Positions 16,500 to 24,964 of a DNA stretch of 64,000 nt are shown piece by piece; the stretch's first letter is position 1; each line of letters opens with the position of its first letter. This DNA is from Ensifer adhaerens (lineage in GTDB: Bacteria > Pseudomonadota > Alphaproteobacteria > Rhizobiales > Rhizobiaceae). The DNA lies in the NCBI RefSeq assembly GCF_000697965.2, contig NZ_CP015881.1, positions 186,001 through 250,000 of the forward strand. Reading direction: 5' to 3'. The translations under genes and the position numbers were made by a program. The notes under the pieces were generated by a model. The model saw only the letters and a list, made by a program, of their open reading frames with translations, was not told the DNA's origin and did no database searches.

Positions 16500-17468
16500 T
16501 TAGCGCTTTGCCGGGCGCAGACGCCCCCAGATCGGCGCGACGACATTACCCAAGACGACGATCGTGATGGCGCCGACGACGAGGGCGAGCAGTGCCTGCT
16601 GTGCCGAGGTCGCAAACCAGCCGACGAGCCCGGGCGCGAACTGAAGCGCCTGCGCGACATGCTCGGAGATGTCGTGGATGAAATGTTCAGGCCCGGCCTC
16701 GCCAAGTTGCGCCATGCCGTGCACGAGAATGCTGCCCCCGACCCACAGCATGGCGGCGGTGCCGATGGCGGCGAGAGCCTTGAGGAACACGGGCATGCCG
16801 AGCACCAGTCCGCGGCCGAGCGGCCGCAGGAGCGCGACGGGGTTTTTGGCAAGCGCGACGCCGGCGTCGTCGGCCTTCACGATCAAGCCGACCGCTCCGT
16901 AGACGGCAAGCGTGATGAGGATGCCGACCCCGGCCAGAACTGCTGCCTGTGTGTAGATGCTGGCGTCGGCAACGGTCGAGAGCGTCAGTGCCATGATCTC
17001 GGCGGAAAGAATGAAGTCGGTTCGGATGGCGCCCGCAACCTTCTCGTTTTCGAGCGCTACCGGATCGCTCGTCGCGCCGAGCACGGCTTCCTCATGTGCG
17101 TGGGCGGCATGGGGGAAGAGGGCACCATAGAGCTTCTCGGCGCCCTCGTAGCAGAGATAGATGCCGCCGAGCATGAGCAGCGGCGTGATCGCCCAGGGTG
17201 CGAAGTAGCCGAGCAGAAGGGCTCCCGGCAGAAGGAAGAGCAGCTTGTTCTTGAGCGAGCCGAAGGCGATCCGCGCGATGATCGGCAGTTCCCGTTCCGG
17301 CGTCAGGCCAACGACATAGCGTGGCGTCACGGCCGCATCGTCGATCACGACGCCAGCGGCCTTGGTGCTGGCCTTCACCGTCTGGGCGGCAACGTCGTCA
17401 AGCGAGGCCGCAGCCATCTTGGCGATCGCAGTGATGTCGTCGAGGAGGGCGATGAGACCTGTGGCCAT
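16500..17468 (-). CDS. DUF808 family inner-membrane protein (YedI-like)
   Basis: This 322-residue integral membrane protein matches the DUF808/YedI family. It has the characteristic N-terminus (GLIALLDDITAIAKMAAASL), the DDAAVTPRYVVGL stretch and several long hydrophobic helices (LLFLLPGALLLGYFAPW, LLMLGGIYLCYEGAEKL). The family function is not established. It is common in proteobacteria as a single gene, as here. The gene converges on the ureohydrolase and diverges from tetR, with 265 bp of shared upstream DNA. The 50-bp TetR operator is about 210 bp from its start, so it is not clearly part of that regulon. Confidence 0.9.
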   Translation of the reverse strand: MATGLIALLDDITAIAKMAAASLDDVAAQTVKASTKAAGVVIDDAAVTPRYVVGLTPERELPIIARIAFGSLKNKLLFLLPGALLLGYFAPWAITPLLMLGGIYLCYEGAEKLYGALFPHAAHAHEEAVLGATSDPVALENEKVAGAIRTDFILSAEIMALTLSTVADASIYTQAAVLAGVGILITLAVYGAVGLIVKADDAGVALAKNPVALLRPLGRGLVLGMPVFLKALAAIGTAAMLWVGGSILVHGMAQLGEAGPEHFIHDISEHVAQALQFAPGLVGWFATSAQQALLALVVGAITIVVLGNVVAPIWGRLRPAKR

Positions 17469-17660
17469 CGATGGCTGAACCCTTTGAGAGAAATCCGAAA
17501 AACACGGCAGTTAAGTCGCCAGTAACCACCATAGCGTGTCGAGTCAACGGCGCCGCGGTTGCACCCCGTCACCCAGTCTGCGTCGCGGAGGCCCTCGTGT
17601 GCCAGAGGAGGGCGTCTCGCTCGTTCTTCAAAACGTGATCAACCACGCCCGACTGTGCCA

Positions 17661-17689
17661 TTGACGCACACCTCGTTTCGATTTACGAC
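17661..17689 (+). promoter_or_regulatory. Probable promoter of tetR-RND operon
   Basis: TTGACG and TACGAC are 17 bp apart. The -10 element and the start point fall inside the left arm of the 50-bp palindrome, the arrangement expected for autorepression. Confidence 0.45.
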
Positions 17690-17725
17690 TGACGAAATAC
17701 GAAATTCGTCAGTCGTAAATCGAAA
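17676..17725. promoter_or_regulatory. 50-bp palindromic operator for the TetR regulator
   Basis: Two perfectly complementary 21-bp arms (17676-17696 and 17705-17725) flank the 8-base spacer ATACGAAA. The inner core reads TGACGAA...TTCGTCA. It ends 8 bp before the tetR ATG. The size fits two TetR dimers. A strong hairpin in the mRNA leader is a second possible effect. Confidence 0.8.
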
Positions 17726-17733
17726 GGCCAGCG

Positions 17734-18342
17734 ATGCCGGTGAGCAACGATATCGTCGTCGACCAGACACGGCAGGACAACATCACGCGCATCCTCGATG
17801 CAGCGGAGGGGCTGTTCCGGCACTTCGGCTACAGCAAGACCAATGTTGCCGACATCGCCCGCGAGCTCGGCATGTCGCCGGCAAACATCTACCGTTTCTT
17901 TGCCTCGAAGACCGAGATCCACCAGGCGCTTTGCGCGCGCATGCTCGCGGCCAGCTACCAGATGGCGCAGGAGATCTGCCAGTTGCCGCTGAGCGCGAGC
18001 GAGCGCCTGCACCGCTACGTCCACGCACAGCACAAAATGACGGTCGAACTGATGCTCGACGACACGAAGGTGCACGAGATGGTGATCGTTGCCATCGAAC
18101 GCGAGTGGCACGTCATCGACAAGCACATCGACAGGATCGACGCGCTCCTCGCCGACGTCATCCGCGAGGGGATTGCCGCGGGCGAGTTTCGCGACCAGGA
18201 CGCCGATGCCGCGTCCCGTTGCTTTGGGGCGGCGACCGTCACGCTTTGCCACCCGCAAATGGTCGCCCAGTGTCTGAGCAAGACGAACCGCGCAAGCCCG
18301 GAAGAGCTGGTCGAGTTCGCGATCAACGCATTGAAAATTTAG
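17734..18342 (+). CDS. TetR/AcrR-family repressor of RND efflux
   Basis: This 202-residue regulator has an N-terminal helix-turn-helix at about residues 18-65 (ITRILDAAEGLFRHFGYSKTNVADIARELGMSPANIYRFF) and a C-terminal ligand-binding helical domain. It is the first gene of an operon with an RND adaptor and pump, and a very long palindrome covers its promoter. It should repress its own operon until a toxic compound binds. The ATG at 17734 lies just after the operator. A GAAAGG sequence inside the right arm is the only plausible ribosome-binding site, so the hairpin could also limit translation. Confidence 0.92.
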   Translation: MPVSNDIVVDQTRQDNITRILDAAEGLFRHFGYSKTNVADIARELGMSPANIYRFFASKTEIHQALCARMLAASYQMAQEICQLPLSASERLHRYVHAQHKMTVELMLDDTKVHEMVIVAIEREWHVIDKHIDRIDALLADVIREGIAAGEFRDQDADAASRCFGAATVTLCHPQMVAQCLSKTNRASPEELVEFAINALKI

Positions 18343-18398
18343 CAGAAATATTTCCGGCGCGGCTTCGGCCTGCGCCAGCCTGTTTTGGGAGTGCGAAC

Positions 18399-19550
18399 AT
18401 GTTTAAGCTCATAGAATTTCGCCGCCGTACTTCATTTTTTGCCACTGCTGCACTCCTCTCGATGCTCGCGGCGACACTGGCCGGCTGCTCGCAGGAAAAG
18501 ACCGAAGCCACTGCGGTGGTGCGCCCGGTCAAGGTCGTCGAGATTGCTGAGGCCGACACGGCCCGCCAGCTCAGCTATTCCGGCTCCGTGCGGGCACGGA
18601 CCGAAATGAACCTCGGCTTCCGCGTCAGCGGCAAGATCGTCGAGCGGGTCGTCAATGTCGGCGACCGCGTAAAGGTCGGCGATCTGCTCGCCCGCGTCGA
18701 CGCCACCGATTATGAGCTCGCCGTGCGCAGCGCTTCGGCCAATCTGGAAGCGGCCGAGCGTCAGGTCGAGACAGTCAAGCTGGTGCGCGATCGCGCCGAA
18801 CAACTGCTCGCCCGAAAATTTGCCTCGCAGGCCCAATTCGATCAGTCGGTGCTGAGCTACAATCAGGCCGTGGCGACGCGCGACGCTGCGAAGTCGGCGC
18901 TGTCGCAGGTGGAGAACCAGGTGACCTATACGAACCTCGTCTCCGACCGGCCGGGCATCGTCACCACGATCAATGCCGATGTCGGCCAGGTCGTCGGTTC
19001 GGGCACGCCTGTCGCGACTGTCGCCGTCGAAGGCGAAAAGGAAGTGCAGGTCGCCGTGCCCGAGACGGAGATCGCCAATTTCAAGACCGGCCTGCCGGTC
19101 AAGGTCGGGCTCTGGTCCGACACCGGGTTGTCGCTTGACGGCACGGTACGCGAGGTGGCGGGCAGCGCCGACCCGCAGTCGCGGACCTTTTCCGTGCGGG
19201 TAAGCCTGCCGAACGATCCGCGGGTTCTGCTCGGCATGACCGCGACCGTCGAGGCGTCGGCCGGCAACGGCAAGCCTTACGTCTCGGTCCCTTTGAGCGC
19301 GCTTGCACAGAAGGACGGCTACACCATCGTCTGGGTTGTCGATCGCGGCACCGAAACCGTCAGCAGCCGTCCCGTCACGCTTTCCGACTTCACCGCTGAC
19401 GGCGTGCGCGTCACCGATGGGCTTGAGGTCGGCGACCTTGTCGTTGCTGCCGGGACGCAGTTCATGGCCGACGATCTCAAGGTGACGATCTCGAACGCGA
19501 CGACGCAGCACTCCGCTTCGGCCCAGGCCGAAGTCCCGCTCCTGCGCTGA
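18399..19550 (+). CDS. RND efflux periplasmic adaptor (HlyD/AcrA family lipoprotein)
   Basis: This 383-residue membrane-fusion protein has a lipobox (LAATLAGCSQ) at the end of the signal peptide, so it should be lipid-anchored in the inner membrane. A biotinyl-lipoyl-like half motif (LGFRVSGKIVERVVNVGDRVKVGDLLARVD) comes first. A coiled-coil hairpin rich in Ala, Glu and Gln lies at about residues 110-175. The second lipoyl half (SDRPGIVTTINADVGQVVGSGTPV) and beta-barrel domains follow. It links the RND pump to an outer-membrane channel. No outer-membrane factor gene is present here, so it must borrow one from elsewhere. The start at 18399 has GGGAGTG upstream. It lies 56 bp after tetR. Confidence 0.93.
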   Translation: MFKLIEFRRRTSFFATAALLSMLAATLAGCSQEKTEATAVVRPVKVVEIAEADTARQLSYSGSVRARTEMNLGFRVSGKIVERVVNVGDRVKVGDLLARVDATDYELAVRSASANLEAAERQVETVKLVRDRAEQLLARKFASQAQFDQSVLSYNQAVATRDAAKSALSQVENQVTYTNLVSDRPGIVTTINADVGQVVGSGTPVATVAVEGEKEVQVAVPETEIANFKTGLPVKVGLWSDTGLSLDGTVREVAGSADPQSRTFSVRVSLPNDPRVLLGMTATVEASAGNGKPYVSVPLSALAQKDGYTIVWVVDRGTETVSSRPVTLSDFTADGVRVTDGLEVGDLVVAAGTQFMADDLKVTISNATTQHSASAQAEVPLLR

Positions 19551-19576
19551 CACTCGAAAACCGCGGAACCGAGCCG

Positions 19577-22500
19577 ATGACCACCTCCTCTTCCGACGAA
19601 AACCGGCCCTTCAACCTTTCGCGCTGGGCGATCGCGCACCCGAGCATGGCGCGCTTCCTGTTCGGCCTCATCATCCTTGCCGGCGTCTTCGGCCTGATGC
19701 GCATGGGGCAGAAGGAAGACCCGGACTTCACCTTCCGCGTGATGGTCGTGCAGGCCTTCTGGCCGGGGGCCTCGATCGAGGAGATGCAGGACCAGGTCGT
19801 CAACAAGATCGAGCGCAAGCTGCAGGAAACGCCGCATCTCGATTTCGTGCGCTCCTATACGCGTGCCGGCAGCGCGATCATCACGTTGCAGGTCGAAGGC
19901 GACACCAATGCCGAACAGGTGGCGGATGCCTTCTACCAGGTCCGCAAGAAGGTCGGTGACATCTCCAACGAACTGCCCGAAGGTTTGCTCGGTCCCTATT
20001 TCAACGACGAGTTCGGCGACACCTTCATCACACTGCATTCGCTGAGCGGCGAAGGCTACAGCTATCCGGAGCTGAAGAAGTTCGCGATCCAGGCGCGTGA
20101 CATGCTTTTGACGACGCCCGGCGTCGAGAAGGCCGTCATCATCGGCGACCAGCCGGAGAAGATCTATATCGACGTCTCATCCAATGCGCTGGCCGAGCGC
20201 GGGCTGACGCTCAACGACCTGCGCAGCACGATTGCCGGCCAGAACAACATCGACCCGGCCGGCGCGGTCGATACCGGCACGCGCTCGGTGCGCATCTCGG
20301 TCGAAGGCAGTCTTGACAAGGTGGAGGACCTGAAGAACCTGAGGCTTCGCGCCGGCGGCCAGATCACCCGACTTGGCGATATCGCCACGGTCAGCTCCGG
20401 TCTCGAAGATCCCTATTCGCGCAAATTCCGTTTCAACGGTGAAGACAGCGTCCAGATCGGCGTCGTCATGGCCAAGGGCTTCAAGGTGACCGATGTCGGC
20501 AACGCGGTGGAGGCGACCTATCAGCACTTCGAAGCGTCGCTGCCCTATGGCGTCAAGGTCGACCAGGTCTCCAACCAGCCTGAAGTGGTCAAGGAAGCCG
20601 TCGGCGAATTCATGAAGGCGCTCGGCGAGGCGCTGGCGATCGTGCTCGTCGTGTCGTTCCTGTCGATCGGCTGGCGCTCGGGCCTGGTGATCGCGATCAC
20701 CATTCCGCTGGTGCTGGCTGCAACCTTCGCCATCATGTACGAGCTCGGCATCGACCTGCAGCGCATCTCGCTCGGCGCACTGATCATTGCGCTCGGCCTT
20801 CTGGTCGACGACGCCATGATCGTGGTCGAGATGATGGAACGAAAGCTGGAAGAGGGCTTGGTGAAGGTCGAGGCTGCGAGCTTCGCCTATACCTCCACTG
20901 CCTTCCCGATGCTGACCGGAACGCTGATCACCACGGCCGGCTTCATTCCCGTCGGTTTTGCCGCTTCGACCGCCGGGGAGTATGTGCGCTCGCTGTTCTA
21001 CGTGGTCGGCATCGCGCTCGTCGTCTCGTGGTTCGTTGCCGTCTATTTCACCCCCTGGCTCGGCAATATGCTCCTGAAGCAGCGCAGCCACGCCGGCAAT
21101 CATCACGACGTCTTCGACACGCGCTTCTACCGTCGCCTGCGCACGACGGTCACCTGGGCCGTGCGCCATCGCATCATCGTGCTGTCGACGACGCTCGCCC
21201 TCTTCTTCGTCAGCCTCTGGGCCTTCCAGTTCATTCCGAAGAACTTCTTCCCGCAGTCGTCGCGGCCGGAGATCCTCGTCGATCTCTGGCTGCCCGAGGG
21301 CACCAGCATCAAGGAAGTCGAGAAGCAGGCCAAGGCACTCGAAGCCCGCATGATGGACGACGAGGACAAGCGCTTCATCGCCACCTATATTGGCGAGGGC
21401 GCGCCGCGCTTCTTCCTGCCGCTCGACCAGCAGCTTCGCAATCCGAACTTTGCCCAGCTTCTCGTGATGGCCAAGGACGAGCCGGCGCGCGAACGGTTGA
21501 TCGCCAAGATGCGCGGAATTCTAGCTGCCGACTTCCCCTCGATCCGCGCCAAGGTCGATCGCCTGTTCCTGGGCCCGCCAACCGGCTGGCCGGTGCAGAT
21601 GCGCATCATGGGGCCGGATCGCGACGAAGTCAGGCGTATTGCCGATCGCGTCAAGGCGAAGTTCCACGAGAACCCGCTGCTCGGCGCCGTGCACGACGAC
21701 TGGCTGGAGCCGGTGCCGGGCATGAAGCTGGTGATCGACCAGGACCGCGCCCGCGCGCTCGGGGTCACCTCGCAGCGCATTCGCCAGATACTGCAGGCAA
21801 GCGTCACGGGTGCGCCGCTCGACAATTTCCGCGATGGCGAGGAGACGGTGGCGATCGTTGCCCGCGAGCCCGCTGAAAGCCGCAAGCTGCTGAGTTCGGT
21901 CGACTCCATATACATCCCGACCGACTTCGGTGGCTTCGTACCGCTTTCGCAGGTTGCCAAGGTCGTGCCGGTGCTCGAGCAGGGCATCGAATGGCGCCGC
22001 GACCGCCTGCCGACGATCACCGTGCGCGGCACCCTGCCGGATGGTGTGCAGCCGAACGACGTGGCGATGAAGATGTTTGGCGAAATGCAGCCGCTGCGCG
22101 ACAGCCTGCCCGCCGGCTACTCGATCGCCATCCAAGGGGGCGCGGAGGACTCTGCCGAAAGCCAGGCCTCGATCGCCGCCAAGGCGCCGATCATGCTCGG
22201 CGTCATCGTCATCCTGCTGATGATCCAGCTGCAGCATTTCGGCAAGGCGATGCTGGTTCTCGCGACCGGTCCGCTCGGCATCATCGGTGCGGCTGCTGCC
22301 CTTTTGATCAGCGGTGCGCCTTTCGGCTTCGTTGCGATCCTGGGCGTCATTGCGCTGCTCGGCATCATCATGCGCAACTCGATCATCCTCGTCGACCAGA
22401 TCGACCAGGATATCGCCGCGGGCATGGACCGCGCCGAGGCGATCATCGGCTCCGCCGTCAGGCGTTTCCGGCCGATCACGCTTACCGCCTTGACGGCCGT

Positions 22501-22732
22501 GCTGGCGCTGATCCCGATCTCGCGCGGTGTCTTCTGGGGGCCGCTCGCCTACGCCATGATGGGTGGCATCCTGGTCGCGACCGTGCTGACCATCCTGGTT
22601 CTGCCGGCGGGCTATGCGCTCTTCTTCGGTCGCGAACCGAAGAAGAGCTCCGTCGAGCCTGAGACGCCGGCAAGCCTTGAGGCCGAGGACACGAAGACCG
22701 TAGCCTATCCCGCAGCCGTGGCGGCGGAGTAG
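19577..22732 (+). CDS. RND family efflux pump, inner-membrane subunit
   Basis: This 1051-residue RND transporter has the usual length for AcrB/MdtB-like pumps. It has twelve predicted membrane helices and two large periplasmic loops. The proton-relay motif in helix 4 is intact (LGLLVDDAMIVVEMMERKLEEG, two adjacent Asp). The N-terminus (FNLSRWAIAHPSMARFLFGLIILAGVFGL) fits the VexF/MdtC-like branch. It exports hydrophobic drugs or metabolites with the adaptor encoded 26 bp upstream. It is the last gene of the TetR-controlled operon and is followed by a strong hairpin. Confidence 0.95.
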   Translation: MTTSSSDENRPFNLSRWAIAHPSMARFLFGLIILAGVFGLMRMGQKEDPDFTFRVMVVQAFWPGASIEEMQDQVVNKIERKLQETPHLDFVRSYTRAGSAIITLQVEGDTNAEQVADAFYQVRKKVGDISNELPEGLLGPYFNDEFGDTFITLHSLSGEGYSYPELKKFAIQARDMLLTTPGVEKAVIIGDQPEKIYIDVSSNALAERGLTLNDLRSTIAGQNNIDPAGAVDTGTRSVRISVEGSLDKVEDLKNLRLRAGGQITRLGDIATVSSGLEDPYSRKFRFNGEDSVQIGVVMAKGFKVTDVGNAVEATYQHFEASLPYGVKVDQVSNQPEVVKEAVGEFMKALGEALAIVLVVSFLSIGWRSGLVIAITIPLVLAATFAIMYELGIDLQRISLGALIIALGLLVDDAMIVVEMMERKLEEGLVKVEAASFAYTSTAFPMLTGTLITTAGFIPVGFAASTAGEYVRSLFYVVGIALVVSWFVAVYFTPWLGNMLLKQRSHAGNHHDVFDTRFYRRLRTTVTWAVRHRIIVLSTTLALFFVSLWAFQFIPKNFFPQSSRPEILVDLWLPEGTSIKEVEKQAKALEARMMDDEDKRFIATYIGEGAPRFFLPLDQQLRNPNFAQLLVMAKDEPARERLIAKMRGILAADFPSIRAKVDRLFLGPPTGWPVQMRIMGPDRDEVRRIADRVKAKFHENPLLGAVHDDWLEPVPGMKLVIDQDRARALGVTSQRIRQILQASVTGAPLDNFRDGEETVAIVAREPAESRKLLSSVDSIYIPTDFGGFVPLSQVAKVVPVLEQGIEWRRDRLPTITVRGTLPDGVQPNDVAMKMFGEMQPLRDSLPAGYSIAIQGGAEDSAESQASIAAKAPIMLGVIVILLMIQLQHFGKAMLVLATGPLGIIGAAAALLISGAPFGFVAILGVIALLGIIMRNSIILVDQIDQDIAAGMDRAEAIIGSAVRRFRPITLTALTAVLALIPISRGVFWGPLAYAMMGGILVATVLTILVLPAGYALFFGREPKKSSVEPETPASLEAEDTKTVAYPAAVAAE

Positions 22733-22760
22733 GGCCACGGCTCCGTTCAGGGATGGTAGA

Positions 22761-22784
22761 TCGGGCGGCGGGCAAGCCGCCCGA
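22761..22784. terminator. Bidirectional terminator between RND pump and peptidase genes
   Basis: A hairpin of 9-bp arms (TCGGGCGGC and GCCGCCCGA) with a 6-base loop lies between convergent genes. It ends two bases before the peptidase stop codon. Confidence 0.6.
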
Positions 22785-22786
22785 CG

Positions 22787-23584
22787 TCAGCCGGTGATGT
22801 ACATCGCCTGGCCCTGGGCGAGGCATTGGAACAACTCGTAACCCATCCAGATGTAGCCGCGACGCCCGTTCCATTCGCAGCCCCAATTCTCACCGAAGCT
22901 GTTCTGGATGAGGACGGCCTGCTGCTCGTCGTCATAGCCGATGACCAACATGCAATGGCCGGTGTTCGGCAACTTTTCCAGAGGCCCTCTCAATGGGCCC
23001 GGCCCTTCATATTGCATGAAGCTCTTGTTCAGTGACGTGCCGTAGCAGAGCGCTCCGCCCGCGACGATGACGGCCTTGATCGCGTCGAGATCGCTGGTCT
23101 CGACCGTCGCCCAGCCGGGTATCTGGAAGCTGGCGTCGGGAAGGGCGCCGGGATCGTAGCGCGACCACAGCTCGGGACAATTCGGAAAATAGGGAGCCGT
23201 CTCCCAGTTTGGGGTGCCGCCCTGCTTGAGCAGATTGAGATAGGAGGCCAGCTGTGATCCCGCGCAACCCGTTTTCCCGTAGCTCTTCATCACTTCGATG
23301 TAGATATGGGCCGGACTTGCCTGCCGCACGGGTTGCAACGGCGCTTCGCCGGTCGAAACGGCCGCCCAATAGGTGGCAAGCCCGTAGGTCGTGGCCCAGG
23401 CGGCGCAACTGCCGGGGCTGCCGACATGGCTCGGTGTGCCCTGCGCCTTGGGCGGCGGCAGGTAGAGCGCGTTGACGGTTGCCGCGCTCGGCAGTGATGC
23501 GGGTATCGGCGGCCGGAGCGTCGGGCCATCTTCCTTGATCGTGGGATCATAGCCGAAGTTGAGGATTGCTTCCTGTACGGTCAT
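22787..23584 (-). CDS. Papain-like (C1 family) cysteine peptidase without signal peptide
   Basis: This 265-residue protein has the papain catalytic order: Cys60 in GSPGSCAAWATTYG, His210 in NTGHCMLVIGYDD and Asn228 in IQNSFGENWG. The oxyanion Gln of papain, expected six residues before the Cys, appears to be Val54. There is no signal peptide, inhibitory propeptide or membrane segment, so it should be cytoplasmic unless exported by another route. Extra Cys residues (107, 136, 180, 235 region) could form disulfides if it is exported. The ATG at 23584 has an AGGAG upstream on the minus strand. It is a single gene, convergent with the RND operon. The substrate is unknown. Confidence 0.82.
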   Translation of the reverse strand: MTVQEAILNFGYDPTIKEDGPTLRPPIPASLPSAATVNALYLPPPKAQGTPSHVGSPGSCAAWATTYGLATYWAAVSTGEAPLQPVRQASPAHIYIEVMKSYGKTGCAGSQLASYLNLLKQGGTPNWETAPYFPNCPELWSRYDPGALPDASFQIPGWATVETSDLDAIKAVIVAGGALCYGTSLNKSFMQYEGPGPLRGPLEKLPNTGHCMLVIGYDDEQQAVLIQNSFGENWGCEWNGRRGYIWMGYELFQCLAQGQAMYITG

Positions 23585-23732
23585 CGGGATCTCCTGCCGA
23601 CAGCGAGGGTTGCGTGGGTTAAAGGCGTGATGTCACAGGCGTCGCGCGCCGCCGGCATTTCCGGTGAGACACAGCCGAAAGCGGCTCCCTCGTTTCCCGA
23701 AGGCGCAGTCGAAATCTCCCCGGATACGCGGT

Positions 23733-23782
23733 GCTCGTATCAAGATGATGCACTCATAGGTAGCTCTTATCAGGATTTTGCA
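23733..23782. promoter_or_regulatory. Tandem 20-bp direct repeats with a 30-bp period
   Basis: GCTCGTATCAAGATGATGCA and GCTCTTATCAGGATTTTGCA match at 16 of 20 positions. They start exactly 30 bp (about three helical turns) apart. Each contains ATC-N2-GAT. The layout fits an activator bound to one face of the DNA. Confidence 0.5.
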
Positions 23783-23830
23783 TGCCGAAAATCCCGAGTT
23801 TCGCGGGGTTTCGATCATTCCATTGCTGCA

Positions 23831-23858
23831 CAATAATGAAATGCATGTTTCATTATTG
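23831..23858. promoter_or_regulatory. 28-bp palindrome upstream of the sugar-binding protein gene
   Basis: Perfect 11-bp arms CAATAATGAAA and TTTCATTATTG flank TGCATG. A TTGACT hexamer overlaps the right edge (23856-23861). A repressor operator over the promoter is likely. No regulator gene is adjacent. Confidence 0.6.
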
Positions 23859-23923
23859 ACTTTCAATGGACCATGTATTCCGTTTATGACTCACAGGTCA
23901 TCTGTTCCTTTGGGAGGTTTCGA

Positions 23924-24853
23924 ATGAGGAAGTTGCTGTTTGCCGCCATGTCGGTTCTGCTGGCTGGTACCGCTCACGCCGAAAACATCGGCATCACCAT
24001 TGCCCGTTCCGATAGCGCGTTCCTGACGATCCTGCGTCAGGGCATGGAAGACCGCGCCGCCAAGCTCGATGGCGTTTCGGTTCAGGTCGAGGACGCCCAG
24101 AACGATCCGAGCAAGCAGCTGGACCAGGTACAGAACTTCATATCCTCCGGCGTCGACGCGATCGTCGTGGTTGCCGTCGATGGCGACGGCACGCCGGCGC
24201 TGACGAAAATGGCGAGTGCCGCCGGTATTCCGATCGTCTACGCCAACCACCCGCCGGCCGATGCCGATGGGCTCCCGGCGACTGCCGCCTTCGTCGGTTC
24301 GAACGAGATCGATTCCGGCACGCTGGAAACGAAGGAAGTGTGCCGGCTGCTTGGCGGCAAGGGTTCCGTTTATGTGCTGATGGGACCGCTCAACAATCAT
24401 TCGTCGCTGACCCGGACGAAGGATATTCACGACGTCATCGCCACCGATGACTGCAAGGGCATGAGCGTGATCGAGGAACAGAGCGCCAACTGGGATCGCC
24501 TCGAGGCGAGCAACATCATGACCAACTGGCTCTCGACAGGACGGGAATTCGATGCCGTCATCGCCAACAACGACGAGATGGCGATCGGCGCGATCCAGGC
24601 GATGAAAGCGGCGGGCACCGACATGTCGAAGGTGGTGGTCGGTGGCATCGATGCGACGCCGGACGGGCTTGCCGCCATGGCCGCAGGCGATCTCGACGTC
24701 ACCGTCTTCCAGAACGCAATCGCGCAGGGCGCGACCGCGATGGATGCCGCCGTCGCCCTGGCGCGGGAGGAAAAGACCGAACGGCATATCTGGGTTCCGT
24801 TCGAACTGGTGACACCTGAGAACATGAAGGACTACGCCAAGGCGAACCAGTAG
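23924..24853 (+). CDS. Periplasmic sugar-binding protein (ribose/inositol type), orphan
   Basis: This 309-residue protein has a signal peptide (MRKLLFAAMSVLLAGTAHA, then ENIGITIA) and the periplasmic binding protein type 1/LacI fold seen in ribose, inositol and rhizopine receptors. The ligand-site stretches are DAIVVVAVDGDGT, IPIVYANHPP, VIANNDEMAIGAIQAM and GIDATPDGL. The start at 23924 is fixed by GGGAGG seven bases upstream, and 17 extra in-frame codons upstream lack a site. No permease or ATPase gene is next to it. It must work with a transporter encoded elsewhere or act as a receptor. The ligand is not determined. Confidence 0.88.
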   Translation: MRKLLFAAMSVLLAGTAHAENIGITIARSDSAFLTILRQGMEDRAAKLDGVSVQVEDAQNDPSKQLDQVQNFISSGVDAIVVVAVDGDGTPALTKMASAAGIPIVYANHPPADADGLPATAAFVGSNEIDSGTLETKEVCRLLGGKGSVYVLMGPLNNHSSLTRTKDIHDVIATDDCKGMSVIEEQSANWDRLEASNIMTNWLSTGREFDAVIANNDEMAIGAIQAMKAAGTDMSKVVVGGIDATPDGLAAMAAGDLDVTVFQNAIAQGATAMDAAVALAREEKTERHIWVPFELVTPENMKDYAKANQ

Positions 24854-24909
24854 ACGGCCGTTCTTGTCACAATCCGAACAATCACTGGTAGATCTCGGTT
24901 GTAACCGAC

Positions 24910-24952
24910 AGAGAAGCCGGCAGGCCGCTCGCTACGGCCTTTCGGCTTCTCT
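24910..24952 (+). terminator. Strong hairpin after the sugar-binding protein gene
   Basis: Outer arms AGAGAAGCCG and CGGCTTCTCT (10 bp) enclose an inner GGCCG/CGGCC pair. It lies 57 bp past the stop and only 12 bp before the EamA start, so it may act as terminator or attenuator. Confidence 0.6.
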
Positions 24953-24964
24953 GGTGTCCAACAG

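Larger units (their letters stand above)
23585..23923. other. 339-bp divergent region between peptidase and sugar-binding protein
   Basis: No gene is supported. The right half is AT-rich. It carries two 20-bp imperfect direct repeats exactly 30 bp apart (23733-23752 and 23763-23782) and a 28-bp palindrome (23831-23858) upstream of the binding-protein gene. Confidence 0.6.

Noticed and set aside
16443..17525. A 360-codon plus-strand frame opposite the DUF808 gene.
   Set aside because: It is charged and motif-free. The opposite strand has clear membrane helices and family motifs.
21521..22738. A 405-codon minus-strand frame opposite the RND pump.
   Set aside because: It is a composition shadow of the pump gene. 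The pump is full length with intact proton-relay motif.
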